Shown piece after piece: positions 1 through 10,562 of a DNA stretch of 64,000 nucleotides. The notes under the pieces are model-generated. The model had not been told where the DNA came from. It saw nothing but the letters and a program-made list of their open reading frames with translations, and did not search any database. Made by a program: the position numbers and the translations under genes. The stretch is taken from assembly GCA_026826555.1 (NCBI GenBank), contig JAKSZT010000116.1, positions 1,015,816 to 1,079,815 on the forward strand, read 5' to 3'. Source of the stretch: Tolypeutes matacus. Taxonomy: Eukaryota > Chordata > Mammalia > Cingulata > Chlamyphoridae. Position 1 is the stretch's first letter. Each line of letters opens with the position of its first letter.

Positions 1-575
1 TGCTGGCACTAAAACAGAAACTTTTCTTGTAAAGAATGGATCAGTAGATACCTTAGGAGGTGAAGACACTGGTTCAAAAGACAGTAAATTATCTTTTGGA
101 GTGGACGGCTTAACGACCGCTGGAAAAGTTTCATAAACTCCCTTTTTCTTTTTTTCTTTTTATTAAACACGAGTTTATGTGTTTTTCCTCTTCATTAATT
201 TTTTCATATATATTTACATTAAAATCATCATTAGCTTGTTCTGCTATAATTTTAGCAATAGTAGTATTCATTTTAATATCTTCATTTTCATCTGACTGTA
301 CTGGTTCAAGAGCAACAGAAATAAGACTATACAAAGACCATAACTGAGGAGGAACTGTTTCCCCTTTTTGAAAAGCTCGCTGCAATGATTTCATTACTAG
401 TTTCCATTGTTTCAAATTTAACACATTCTGCCCTTGCAGCTGAAACCAATAACAATGTTTATGTACAAAAAAAGAGTTTTAGTAACTTGTGGGTCGTCAC
501 AGATACCCCTGTACTCTTTAACAGGGTCTTCAAAATTTTGGAATATTCCTCTAATTGAGTCAACTGATTACCCAT
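1..575 (-). pseudogene. Betaretrovirus-like (ERV-K) gag, 5' part, cut by window edge
   Basis: This is the matrix-side part of a class II (betaretroviral) Gag read on the minus strand. The start codon at 575 opens with MGNQ, a usual myristoylation context. It is followed by a matrix-like stretch containing LLKSTGVSVTTHKLLKLF. The same sequence lies at the start of gag in the provirus at 43387, which supports the frame. The frame is broken: the readable segments 459-575 and 131-424 are not continuous, and a Lys-rich run precedes the window edge. The gag start lies 126 bases inside the primer-binding site, as expected for a provirus leader. It is a decayed, non-coding relic. The class assignment rests on gag resemblance plus the Lys primer site. 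Confidence 0.75.
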
Positions 576-700
576 TACCCTGACGATCAAGATTAATTGA
601 CTCACCACATAAGATTCAAGGACTGTCTGACCCAGCAACAACAGTCCTTACTTCCACGGCACTGATCCAGAGAAAAAGACCATGAGAAAAGTCTAGTCAA

Positions 701-718
701 GTCCCACATTGGGCGCCA
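701..718 (-). other. Retroviral primer-binding site, tRNA-Lys type
   Basis: On the minus strand this reads TGGCGCCCAATGTGGGAC, two bases inside the LTR end. It is close to the complement of the 3' end of tRNA-Lys(1,2), the primer of ERV-K and betaretroviruses. It fixes the LTR boundary and the minus orientation of the element. Confidence 0.8.
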
Positions 719-720
719 TC

Positions 721-1110
721 TGTTGTAACTCAACATGGAGGTAGATGGTGCTGGGATCATCCAAAGAAAGATTGGGATCAAGGGACCTCACTCCATGTGA
801 AATGCAGGCAAGTTTATTAAGGCTGAAACTTGTTTTTATACTACAAAGCTGATAACAAAAGTAGGGGGCCCTTCACTAGTTTCTCAGCTTGGTCCATGAG
901 AGCACTACCTGTTTATGAGTTCCCAGACAATTTTTCTTGGGAATTCAGACAATAACATCTGTGTGGTGAGTTCACTCTACTCTGCCTCCTCCCACTGATA
1001 GCTGCAGCATGCAGTGTCCTTGGAGACATTTACCAATGTTTCTTTTCTAGCAAGCATGCTTTTTAGATGCTTAACCCTTTATGCTCGGACTCTCAACATC
1101 TTCTCCAACA
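721..1110 (-). repeat. Betaretroviral ERV-K-like 5' LTR (390 bp)
   Basis: The LTR starts and ends with TG...CA and is about 75-85% alike by eye to the LTRs at 37182-37568 and 43512-43901. On the minus strand a TATAAAAA box lies near 830 and an AATAAA signal near 813-818, so the R region is short. Its outer edge (1110) abuts the start of gamma-ERV env, so this element inserted into the gamma ERV. The other LTR lies outside the window and the target duplication cannot be checked. Confidence 0.8.
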
Positions 1111-1175
1111 GTTTGAGTGACATTTAGAACCTTTCCATCCCTTGTCCTTATAATACTCCAGTTATAAGAAGTTAA

Positions 1176-1244
1176 TCAAAAGCTATTGATGCACATGCTA
1201 ATGACCAAGAGGGGCAGCAAACTCATTTGCCAGGCTGTTGCCAT
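1176..1244 (-). pseudogene. Gamma ERV env leader remnant
   Basis: Directly downstream of the integrase end, the minus strand opens a 22-codon frame beginning MATAWQMSLLPLLVIS and ending in TGA. The Leu-rich core fits an Env signal peptide and its position fits env of a gammaretrovirus. Only about 130 bases of env region remain before the ERV-K LTR. The identification comes from position and hydrophobicity only. Confidence 0.45.
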
Positions 1245-1280
1245 ATCCCTCCCTCTTCCCCACCCTTAGTCTTAACTTGT

Positions 1281-2330
1281 TCAGCGAATCTTGATATTTA
1301 AGGAGTCTTTTGTTCTGGTGACTGTCCACTTTTCTGCCTCTGAGTCTACTGTACCAGACCTGATGACCATTATCTGGGACGCATGTATCCAGTGTCTTTT
1401 CCCTGTGAATTTAACTGCCATGGGCTGTGTGAGGATCACCACATATGGGTCAGCCCACCATTGCTTGTGTGTTCCAGCTTGTAGTTTCTGTGTCCAGACG
1501 AGATTTCTGGGCTTTGCCTGAAATAAAGGAGGGTTAGTACATGGATGAGGGGGATGGGCTTCTTGGACAGTTCGATTGACCATTTTCCTAATCCGATCCA
1601 GTTACTTTAGAGTAGAGAAAAGATATTGGTTGTCATATTCAGATATTTTTTCCAGCCCCAACTTGGTTAACCGGGGCGGGGGTCTGCCAAATAATATTTC
1701 ATAGGGCATAATGCCCTGCACATAAGGGGGCACATCTGGCCTTAAGGGGAACAACAGGTAAGAGATTCACCCAGTTTTGGCCAGAGTCCAGAGGCAACTT
1801 GGCTAGGGTTTTTTCAAGGTGCAGTTCATCCTTTCAACCTGTCCTGAACTTTGGGGATGAAATGCACAGTACAGTTTCCAATTTATACCCAGGGCTTTAG
1901 CTAATTGTTGAGTCACCTTTGCTATGAAGTCTGGACCATTATCTGACCCTATTCTAAGAGGAAGCCTGATTCTCAGAATGATTTCTGCTATCAGTTTCTT
2001 AACTACTACCATGGCTCTTTCATTTTTAGTAATGTAGGCTTCTATCCATCCCAAAAACATATCTACCAGCACCAGGAGACACATATACCCATATTTTCCC
2101 AACTTTATTTCAGTAAAGTCTATCTCCAAGTGCTCCCCTGGTTCCATCCCTTGGAGCCTACTTCCCACTGGAGCTTGGGCACCTCCTCTTTGAGTTACTC
2201 TGGCACAGATTTTGCATCTTGATGTGATGCTTTTGCTGATTTTAGACAAACCTGGGAAATAATGTCTCTCTTTATTAGTTCTATTAATTTAGTGCCACCC
2301 ATATGCATGGTGTCATGCAGCCTTTTGACT
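1281..2330 (-). pseudogene. Gamma ERV integrase (decayed)
   Basis: Integrase inserts viral cDNA into the host genome. On the minus strand, 2249-1803 holds a CKIC half of the zinc-binding region followed by the catalytic core. The three acidic residues are visible in IDFTE, GSDNGPDF and SSGQVERMN. The segment 1583-1281 carries the C-terminal domain with a VKFTGKRHWIHASQ motif like that of gammaretroviruses. The two parts are separated by stops and frameshifts near 1600-1800, so it cannot be expressed whole. The equivalent region is deleted from the second copy at 49 kb. Confidence 0.85.
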
Positions 2331-2409
2331 AATTGCCTTCCCACTGCTTCAGGTAGATATGTCCTGCCATTGGGCAGGACTAACCAACCTTCTAGGGAAA
2401 TTTTAGCTC

Positions 2410-3605
2410 TTAAACCTTCCCCCTGCTTAACATCTTTTGGGGAGTAGTGTAGTACCAGGGTTCACAGCTAGGAAATGTCAGGAAAATTTGGACATGGGTG
2501 AGTGGTAGGAAGGTGGCGGCTTGTGTGACTTCATCTGCTATTCGGTTTCCTTCAACCTGTGGGGAGTTTCCTTTCTGGTGTCCCTTGCAGTGAACAATGG
2601 CTACTCGGCCAGGGAACCAAATGGCTTCTAATAATGCTTGGGCTTCAGCTCCATTTTTAATCTCTTTTCCTCCAGATGTTAAAAATCCTCGCTCTTGGTA
2701 CAGTGCACTGTGTACATGGGCTGTAGGAAAGGCATAGTGACTGTGAAAACATTGACAGTTTGGTCTTTTGCCCATCTTAAAGACTGTGTAAGGGCTATTA
2801 GTTAAGCCCATTGGGTGAAGGTGCTATGGCTTAAAGATTGAGCCCAGATAGTTTTGGGTGGCTCTACTACAGCTGCTCCTGTGTAACAGATTCCATCCTT
2901 ACCAAAACTGCTGCAATCTATGTAGAGACTATGGGAAGTCTCCAGCAAAGGCACATTGGTGAGGTCTGGGCATAAGCCCATCAGGGTTTCCATCCAGTGT
3001 AAGCAGTTTGGGCCACTGGGGGGGGGCACTAGAGTCAGGGAGCATGGTGGCCATACTTAATGCCTCCATTTTTGAAAATACTACAGAGGGTTCAACAATA
3101 ACACTTGATATTCCATGATTCTGGCATTAGATATCCAGCGGTCTGGGGGACTGCAGAGGAGGGCTTCTATCGAATGTGGGGCCATTACCACCAGATTTAG
3201 GCCAAAGGTTAATTTAGAGGATTCCTAAATTAAAAGGGCAGTGGCCGTGATGGCTCTTATGCAATTGGGCCATTCGACAGCTAACTAGTACAGTTTTTTT
3301 GAGAGGTACACTACTGGTCAGTGCCAAGGCCCAATGGACTGGGTTAAGACTCCTTTGCTAACCCAGTGACTTTCATCAATGAATATATTAAAGGGTTTGG
3401 ACAAGTCAGGTAACCCAAAGGCAGGGTCACTCACCAGAGCTGTCTTCAGGCATGTCAAAGCTTCATGCTGCATGTTGGTCCACAACAAGTCACTTCCCTT
3501 GCCCACCATGATGGTGTAAAGGGGCTTAGCACTATCTGCAATTCTGGGGATCCACAGTCTGCAATATCCCACCATGCCAAGAAATTCACACACCCATCCT
3601 TTCAA
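2410..3605 (-). pseudogene. Gamma ERV RNase H and connection domain (decayed)
   Basis: The minus strand segment 3605-3318 is the connection region with EFLGMVGYCRLWIP, typical of gammaretroviral pol. RNase H follows in two broken frames. At 3029-2802 lies YIDCSSFGKDG, where the first catalytic position is Asp but the usual following Gly is Cys. At 2811-2410 lie the VHCKGHQKG and NRIADE motifs. RNase H would degrade the RNA of the RNA-DNA hybrid. The two halves overlap in different frames. A parallel copy lies at 49894-50814. Confidence 0.8.
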
Positions 3606-4530
3606 GGTTGGCTAAGGGATGCCCAGTACAGCTTGTATACTGTCATGTGAAAGTCACCCCTCCCCTTTTTCTAAGATGTATCAAAGATATGTTATGGAGT
3701 GGGAGCAGAGCTGAGCCTTTTTGGTGGATACACGATATCCCATTTCCACTAAGGCTTTGAGTAGGCTGAGAATTGCTGCTTTGCAAAAGTCCGAGTCCGG
3801 TGCGGCTAGAAGGAGGTCATCTACATACTGAAGTAGGGTAACACCTGGATGCTGCTCTCTGAAGGGGGAAAAATCTCACCCCAATGTCTCTCCAAACAAG
3901 GTGAGGGAGTTTTTGAATCCTTGAGGAAGACTGGTCCACTTCAGCTGCCCACATCCCACAGGCCAAGAGACTTCAAAGGCAAAAATGGGCTTGCTAACTG
4001 GTGCCAAAAGTATAGAAAAGAATGCATCTTTTAAATTCAGGACAGTGTAGGTAGTATGTTCTGGAGGGAGCTGGCTTAGAAGTGTGTATGGGTTAGGAAT
4101 GGCAATGTGTAGTTTCAACCCTCTTATTTACTTCTCTAAGATCCTGTACCGGCCAATAGTCTGTGCTACCCAGGTTTTGCCCAAGAGGTAAGGGGGTGTT
4201 TCACAGGGACTGGCAAGGAACAAGAATACCTGCATCGAGTAGACAGTTGATGCATTTTCAATTCCAATACTGGCCTTGTTCCTGATTTCATACTGCCATA
4301 CTCAGATGGGGAGAGATGTGCTGAGTACTTTCAGCACAACATGTGGATCTGTCTAGGCCCAGACTCCCGGAACCAGTAGCTGGAACTCTTGCAGCAACTG
4401 ATTAGCCACTGGTGGTGTCTCGAGGCCTGTTAGCAGATTTTCTTCCGAGGTAAGGCAGGTTACTAGGAGGGTCTGGGGCTGAGCACAAACTTGAGTTTAA
4501 TGCCACCATCCTGGAAGGAGATGGTGGCTT
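3606..4530 (-). pseudogene. Gamma ERV reverse transcriptase (decayed)
   Basis: Reverse transcriptase fingers and palm are readable on the minus strand. The segment 4118-3876 contains [10 protein letters not shown] and LPQGFKNS, the region of the first catalytic Asp and the conserved LPQGF box. Around 3840-3800 the polymerase box reads LLQYVDDLLLAA with both Asp codons intact. Frames change several times, so no continuous enzyme is encoded. In copy 2 the same box reads YVDE, a lost catalytic Asp. Confidence 0.85.
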
Positions 4531-4863
4531 TCAATTTTTGTAGCAAGTCTCATCCCAGCAGGGGGTAGGGACAGTCAGGCATAAAGAGGAAAGAGTGGGT
4601 GATGGTCCCAGATCCAAGATTAATGGTCTGGGTGGTGGTCCAGGGATAAGAGTGTATCTTCCCAGTGGCCCCTTGGACCAGAGTATGTTCAGCTTTAAAG
4701 GGACCAAGGTCCAATTTAGGGCAGAGTATATAGCCCCAGTATCAAACAGGAAGTTAACAGGGCTACCCCTGACTGTTAGTTTCACCATGGGCTCCTGGGG
4801 GCCTGGTGAACCCTGGCCCCATCAGGGTAGCAACTGCAGGGCTGGGTTGGGGTGTGCCTGGCA
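4531..4863 (-). pseudogene. Gamma ERV protease (decayed)
   Basis: An aspartic protease is visible on the minus strand from 4788, with VNFLFDTGAIYSALN carrying the active-site DTG. It cleaves Gag and Pol polyproteins in the parental virus. The frame runs on into the protease-RT boundary, where it stops at 4531. In copy 2 this gene is split by an L1 insertion (51867-52692). Confidence 0.8.
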
Positions 4864-6372
4864 TCAGGGGCATTCATTTTTCCAGTGTCCCTTTTCTTTG
4901 AAGTAAGTGTACTGGTCCTTTTGCAGTCCTAGTCTACCTTGCCTTGGCTTTCTTTGGTTTCCAGAGTACCCACAGGAGGAAGAGACCCTAGCACACTCTG
5001 TCACCATTGTGCTCAGCAGGACCTTTGCCACCATCTTGGTTTTTAGACTATTGTCATCCTCCCTATTGTTATACATTTTCTGTGCCTCCTCAATCAGTTT
5101 AGATAATAGCTTCTCTTCAAACCCCTCTAGCCTTTGCAATTTCTTTTGTATATCAGTAGCAGGCTGTGATACAAATGCTATATTTATAGCTCTAAAATTT
5201 TCAGGAGCCTCAGGGTTTATAGGGGTGTAATTTCTATAGTCCTCCATTAGATGCTCTAAAAAGGTAGAGGGTGAATCATTAGGGTCCTTGGTGGTTTCAC
5301 TCACCTTAGAAAAATTTGTTGGCTTTCTGGCAGCAGCTCAAAGGCCATGTAGGAGAATCTGGCAAAACCGTTCGAGCGCCTCCTTACCTTGATCCTGATG
5401 GTAATTCCAGTCTGGTCTGTTAGAGGGGAACACAGTTTCTATTTGGGTAGGGTCAGTAGTGGGTTGGCCGTCTCATACCATGATGGCTTTTACAGCCTCC
5501 CTCTGGATATGATCTCTCTCCTCTGAAGTGAATAGGACCTGTAACAGTTGCTTGCACTCATCCCAGTTGGGATTATGGGTGAAAAGGATAGATTCTAGGA
5601 GAGAAATTAAACCGTGGGGTTTTTCTGAGAATGGAAGATTTTGATTTTTGTAGTTATACAGGTCTGTAGATGAAAAGGGGGCATATACCATGAATGGGAG
5701 ACATTCATCACTCAGGTATGGACATGCTTGGTGAAGGGGTAGTAAGGGGACAGAGTCAGGCAAGTTGCAGGGATCTGCAGAAGCCTGATACTGGGTGCCC
5801 CTTTGCATATAGGGGGACTTGTTAGAGAAGCATCAGTGGGTGAGGGGTGAGGAGGGTATTGGCTGTCTGTATATGATTGGTTTAAAGGTAGAGGATGAGC
5901 AGTGAATGTGGAGGGAGCAGATGCAGGGGTCAAGAGGTAGATGGGGAGTAGGTAGGTGAGGGGATGGTTCATCAAGAGTGTCTTGGAGGACTGAAGGACT
6001 GGAGTTCTTAACAGGAGCTTTTAACAGAAGTTGGGGCTCTGGCTGTTCCGGGCACCTTTATCCTGAAAGACAAATTTTTAGTTTCTTGGGAGTGTCTGTA
6101 AGAAGATCTATCCATACATCAATGTAAGAAATCTGGTCTGGGTGACCAGGTTTGCCATAGATGACCCTCTGGGTGTTTTAGATGGTTGGGAGGTCCATCG
6201 TTCCTTCAGATGGCCAGCGCACACCAAAGGTGGGCCACTCCAAATCACAGAGGATTCATAGGGTCCCTGAGTTGATCTTGGCTCCATATCCAGCCACTGC
6301 CTTCTTCAATTCCTGAAAGTTCTTTAGAAAACAGGCAAGGGGTGTGGTAGGACAAGAGGAGGATTGACCCAT
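4864..6372 (-). pseudogene. Gamma ERV gag (decayed; zinc knuckle lost)
   Basis: The minus strand start at 6372 gives MGQSSSCPT, a myristoylated matrix start of gammaretroviral type. A Pro-rich p12-like stretch follows (5975-5712). The capsid lies at 5808-5473 (FSSTDLYNYKNQNLPFSEKP) and continues in another frame at 5304-4864. The nucleocapsid end reads YTYFKEKGHWKNEC, where the first two zinc-binding Cys of the CX2CX4HX4C knuckle are Tyr and Phe. Copy 2 keeps both. Stops fall after about 40 matrix codons and between capsid blocks. The length matches a full gag of about 500 codons. Confidence 0.85.
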
Positions 6373-6703
6373 AGTAACAATAAAAGAAGCACAGAACAGA
6401 AACTAAGCAGAAATGTTACAGACAGACAGACAGCTACACACACAGACACATGAACCTTGAGGTTATTCTGAGGCCCCGGGTGACATCTCACCTGTTGGCC
6501 AAGCCATGGGTGTAGAGGCATGTCTGTCAGCCCAACAGCCTCACCTGAATCCAAGCTTACCAAACCAGAACAGAACTGGTGTTTCCTTAGGTTGAATTAA
6601 TAATCTCCTGTGGAGTTTCTGACCAGATTGAGGACCTACAGCGGCTGAGGAACGTTCCTCAGGGGCCTTCCCTTGAAGGCCTCAGTGTGACTAGCTCTGG
6701 TCT

Positions 6704-6721
6704 ATCTTGCTGTGGCCTCCA
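6704..6721 (-). other. Gamma ERV primer-binding site, tRNA-Thr-like
   Basis: The minus strand reads TGGAGGCCACAGCAAGAT; copy 2 reads TGGAGGCCCCAGTGAGAT. The best match I can make from memory is the 3' end of tRNA-Thr(UGU). tRNA-Gln is a weaker alternative. It lies three bases inside the LTR. Confidence 0.6.
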
Positions 6722-6724
6722 GAA

Positions 6725-7161
6725 TGAAGTGGAACACTGCATATAAATAACAACTCCCAGGAAAAAAATTCAATGGAAACTTTATTAACAGCTGGTGTGT
6801 GCTCCTTAGAAGAGTCATGCCTAAAATCTGGAGGCTGCAGCCTTTATAGACTTTCTTCCCATGTGCGCCAAACTTTCCTGTGTGTGCCAAAGACAGATTG
6901 GTAAGGTTAAACATATATATATCTACATAGGGTTCTGAGCAAAGCAAGCAAGCAGATTTACAGAAGCAGATATTTGCCATTAGCATCTCAGCAGGGGGCA
7001 AGTGATTAACCTTTTCCCAGCATGAGTGGCACCATTCCCCCATTAGGCCGTCCAGTCCCCCATTAGGCCCAGATGGGTGTCTGGGTTTATAACAACCACA
7101 CATATTTTATAAGCTTGGGGTTCCTGCTGGGGAGAATTGGTGTGGTCTTGTTTCCTTTTCA
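6725..7161 (-). repeat. Gamma ERV 5' LTR (437 bp)
   Basis: The LTR has TG...CA ends, with ACTG at 7162-7165 as the target duplication; the same ACTG flanks the outer edge of copy 2 at 49172-49175. On the minus strand TATAAA lies near 6845 and AATAAA near 6780. It aligns along its length with 54772-55213. A homologous unflanked site at 21053-21060 shows the empty target. Confidence 0.85.
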
Positions 7162-7165
7162 ACTG

Positions 7166-7730
7166 CTCCCGAGAATGGTCCAAAGAAGAACTCAATATAT
7201 TGTGCTTTCTCCCCCAAATCTTAACTCAAAATCAAGTGTGTAACTCAGATAGGTGTTCCATTATTCCCATCCCCAGAGTCAGAGTGCACAGATTTGGTCT
7301 GGGGTGTGGGAGGGGGCAAGGAGCATGCTGTAAACCTGAAAGACCCTATTTCTTCTCCAAAGAACTGTTTACATTTAAACATAATGGAGAAATTCAACAC
7401 ATGGGGAGCTCTCAAATGCAGAGGAACCATAGAGGCCTTAAAGAAGAGTTGAAATAAATACTTTTACACATAAGTAAAAACTAATAAAGTTTGTTGGCAG
7501 CAACTCACTTTAAAAGAAATGTAAAAGAATATTCTTCAGGCTGAAAGAAAATAATCTCAGAAGGTTCAAGATTCAGGATGAACTGAAGAACAATATCTGT
7601 TAATTAAATTAATATATATGAATGATGATTGAATGATTAAAGTAATAATGATATCCGTGGCCTAGGACATCAATAAAGTGTTCAAATGCACCATAAAAAA
7701 TATATATAGCATAAGATGGGGAAATGGATC
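7166..7730 (+). other. Duplicated flank (U1), no gene seen
   Basis: This non-coding sequence recurs at 21060-21650, 35265-35840, 44515-45387 and 55218-55801. All copies begin near an AGAATGGTCC-like string and lead into LTR-M. The second half, with TTTAAAAGAAATGTAAAAGAATATTCTTCAGG-type sequence, resembles the 3' part of an old LINE, but I cannot assign it. No splice-flanked exon or promoter is evident. Confidence 0.6.
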
Positions 7731-8310
7731 TGTAGCAGTTTGACATCATTAGGAATTCCAAAAAATAGATATTGGATTATGCTTGTAAACTGTTCTGTTA
7801 ATTTGGGCATGATTAAGTTATGATAAGGGAGTTGACTGGGCCATAGTCAGTAGGGCTTTGAGACCTGTCCCTTAGTGGGTGGGTTCTCAGACATAAAAAG
7901 ACATGTCAAAGTACGGAGTTGGAGTAGCTTTTGAGATTGGAGTTCTGATGAGCAACAACAGAAGGGCCCGTGGTAGAGACAATCGAATCACCTGACAGTT
8001 CACAGCTGGCCTTCTGAAGAGAGGCAAAGCATAGAGAGCCTCATAGTCAACAGCTGACACTGTGGAGTAAACAGAGGAGATGAGCCCAGAGAGAAACTCA
8101 GCCATGAGAAGAGAGGAACCAAAGAAGCCTGAACCCTGGCAAATTTTGGCAGCTTTCTTGCTCCAAGTTGGAGTAACAGAATTTGGTTAAGGAGGAAATT
8201 TATGCTTTCTACCCTGGTAACTGTAAGCTTCTACCCCAAGTAAATACCCTTTATAAAGACCAACAGATTTATGATATTTTGCATCAGCACCCACTTGGCT
8301 GACTAATACA
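7731..8310 (+). repeat. Solo LTR, type M (MaLR/ERVL-like), U1 copy
   Basis: The repeat starts TGTAGCAGTTTGA and ends CTGACTAATACA. It is flanked by GGATC at left and GGATA at right, a slightly decayed 5-bp target duplication. The AATAAATACCCTTTATAAA stretch near its end resembles the TATA/polyA end of MaLR LTRs. No internal retroviral sequence adjoins it. The same LTR with the same flanks occurs in the other units, so it was present before the array duplicated. Confidence 0.75.
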
Positions 8311-9020
8311 GGATATAAAATGTTTATAAATACATTATTTGGCAAGTCAATAACAAATAATAAGTGCAGATTTGGCAAGACAAGCAAAAGTGTTATAATT
8401 TCCTCGGTAAACTTTAAGGAATATTAAATAGTGCATTTCATCCAAATAAATAAAATAAAATTTGAACAAAAATAGTCAGTCTGATCAAAGTGTTCAGGAT
8501 TTCCTGGATTGCTATTTTGATCTTTGTTCTGGGGCCATCTTTCTTGTGCATCTTTGGAAGCTACATCTTTCTTATCCTTCAGAAGAATGAAGGAACCACT
8601 GTTGATTTATGGGGTGTTTTTTGTCCCCATCATAAATCAAGTGCTGTATCGCTGCCTCATTTCCAAGTTATGAAATCACCAAACTGGATGTGATGCTCGT
8701 TTGAGGCAAGAAGAACCATGAATGATAGAATTTTAAAAAAAGAGATATTGTTGCACTTACAAAATTGGACACTTAGATGATTGGTAATGGATCTTTCCTG
8801 TTTTCTAATGAATGTATTCAATGTTATAAATTTCTCTCTAAGCACTGCATTTACTACACCCCACAAACTATGAAGAAGAATAGGACATTAGAGAAGCAGA
8901 AAGACCCACATAACAAAAGGCTTGTGAGTGAAGCTACATCCACTTCCACAACAAGTACAGTCTTAAGATGTAGGCAGAGACTGTAAGAAAGTTGGGAAAA
9001 TATGTTCTCTGATGGCAAGC
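8311..9020 (+). other. Spacer with antisense L1 ORF2 scrap (U1)
   Basis: Unit spacer between LTR-M and the zinc-finger exon. On the minus strand, 8866-8760 encodes VLREKFITLNTFIRKQE, which matches the VL..KFIA(I/L)N.YI segment of L1 ORF2 (compare L1-A near 16430). The homology fades after about 30 residues into non-L1 sequence. It is a short, old LINE fragment, repeated in every unit. Confidence 0.55.
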
Positions 9021-9057
9021 ATTGTTTCCTAAAAATAACACTTTTATGTATGTAACT

Positions 9058-10291
9058 TCACTTTGAAGGAATTTTCATCATGCTTACCTAAGCATGAGGG
9101 TATCTATGTAAGGAAAAAAGAATGAAGACAGTGAGTTTTCCAGTGTGTCACACATGGAAGTCCTCCCCTTTACGTGTAATGAGTGTGAAGTTTTCTTGGA
9201 AATTCAACCTCATGAGATACCTGAGAATTAAAATTTCAGAGAAAACATTTGGGATTTCATGAATTTGGGAAAGCTAGAGTCCCATGAAAGAAATATGCAG
9301 AAGAAAAATCCTGTGTATGTAAGGAATATTGGAAATCATTCAGCCAGGCATTAAATCCCATTGAGCATGAAATATTCATACATTAGTTAGTACTGTAATG
9401 AACATGGGGATGCTTCCATCTGAAACAAAACCTCATGGAATATGAGAAATTCAAAATAAATAGAAAACATATGAGTTTCCTGAATGTACTCTGCTCTTTA
9501 CAGTAATTTTTTACTCCTCATTTTAAAAGCCATACAAGGGAAAAATCATAGAAATGTCATATATGTGGGAAAGTTTTCAACCTGACAGAAACTCTTTTTA
9601 TTCATAAGAAAATTCTTACTGAAGAGAAATAAAATATATGTGGGTAAGCTTTAATTTAAATGTCAAATTTAATATACAAGAGATTTTCTACTGCAAAGAA
9701 ACACTATAAATATAAGGCATGGGAAAAGCCTTTAGGTATAAATTATATCTGACAGAACATGTAAAAACTCACAGTGGACAGAAACAAAATGAATGTAAAG
9801 AATGCAGAAAAACCTTCAGCCAATAGAAATATTTCTTAAACATCAGAGCATTCAGTCTGGAGAAATACCCAATATATTCAATAAAAGTGAAAAGCCTTCT
9901 CCAGGAAGAAAAACTCATTAACCATCTGAGAATACATACATGAGAGAAAGCCTAGGAATGTGATGGACGTGGGAAAGCTTTCATTCAGAAATCAAGCCTT
10001 ATTACACACCAGAGAAGACAAACTGAAGAGAAACCCTGTATATGTAAGGAATGTAGGAAAGCCTTCAGTAGCAAATCAAATCTCACTGACCATGAGAAAA
10101 TTCATAGTGGAGGGAAACCCTATATATGTAAGGAATGTGGAATAGCCTTCAGCCAGAGACAGTATCTACTTAAACATTACAACATTCATACTGGACAGAA
10201 TCCCTGTGGATGGAATGAATGTGAATCTCCAATGAATCTCAACCTCCAGTCTGTGCAACTTGTTGCCAGTCTTTTAAGGGAGTGGCTGTGA
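9058..10291 (+). pseudogene. C2H2 zinc-finger exon, copy A (pseudogene)
   Basis: This is the remains of the large finger exon of a Kruppel-type (C2H2) DNA-binding protein. Degenerate fingers start near 9180 (CNEC). Recognisable 28-residue fingers run from about 9700. The last two, CKECRKAF...H...H (from 10025) and CKECGIAF...H...H (from 10110), keep all four zinc ligands with linker-like SGGKP between them. The preceding finger has CDGR for CXXC and Gln for its last His. In-frame stops occur in the linkers near 9940-9957. The terminal stop is at 10289-10291. No KRAB exon is visible. Copies B, C and D lie in later units. Confidence 0.8.
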
Positions 10292-10562
10292 CTGTGCAAT
10301 TCAGGAAGTTTTTCTCTTTTAGGAAAAGTGCACTTGCAGTTTGTTTGGAGATTTGCGTTTCCCACACCTTCTAGCACACTGATGTGTGTTCAATTTGTTA
10401 CCACTGATTCATGCATCAGAACTCGAGATTTCTCTTATTTTATGTAAAGATGGGCTATCAAATTATCCCGGTTGTTTTAACTGGTTCTTCAATCCATTAC
10501 ATTCTGTGTACGCATTTAAAAAAATTACCATTTTAAAAATAATGCTGTCCATTACTGCACCA

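Larger units (their letters stand above)
1111..6724 (-). mobile_element. Gammaretrovirus-like ERV copy 1, internal region (gag-pro-pol, env start)
   Basis: On the minus strand the order is leader, gag (6372 to 4864), protease, reverse transcriptase, RNase H, integrase and the first codons of env, where the ERV-K LTR at 1110 interrupts it. The Gag domains, single zinc-knuckle region, YVDD motif and integrase residues are of class I (gamma) type. The primer site resembles tRNA-Thr. Gene order is complete up to env, but every gene carries stops and frameshifts. A second copy at 49176-55213 sits at the same place in another duplicated unit. Confidence 0.85.

Noticed and set aside
7731..8310. Six independent LTR-M insertions with the same target
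   Set aside because: Flanking sequence is alike for hundreds of bases on both sides of each copy, so duplication explains the shared site.
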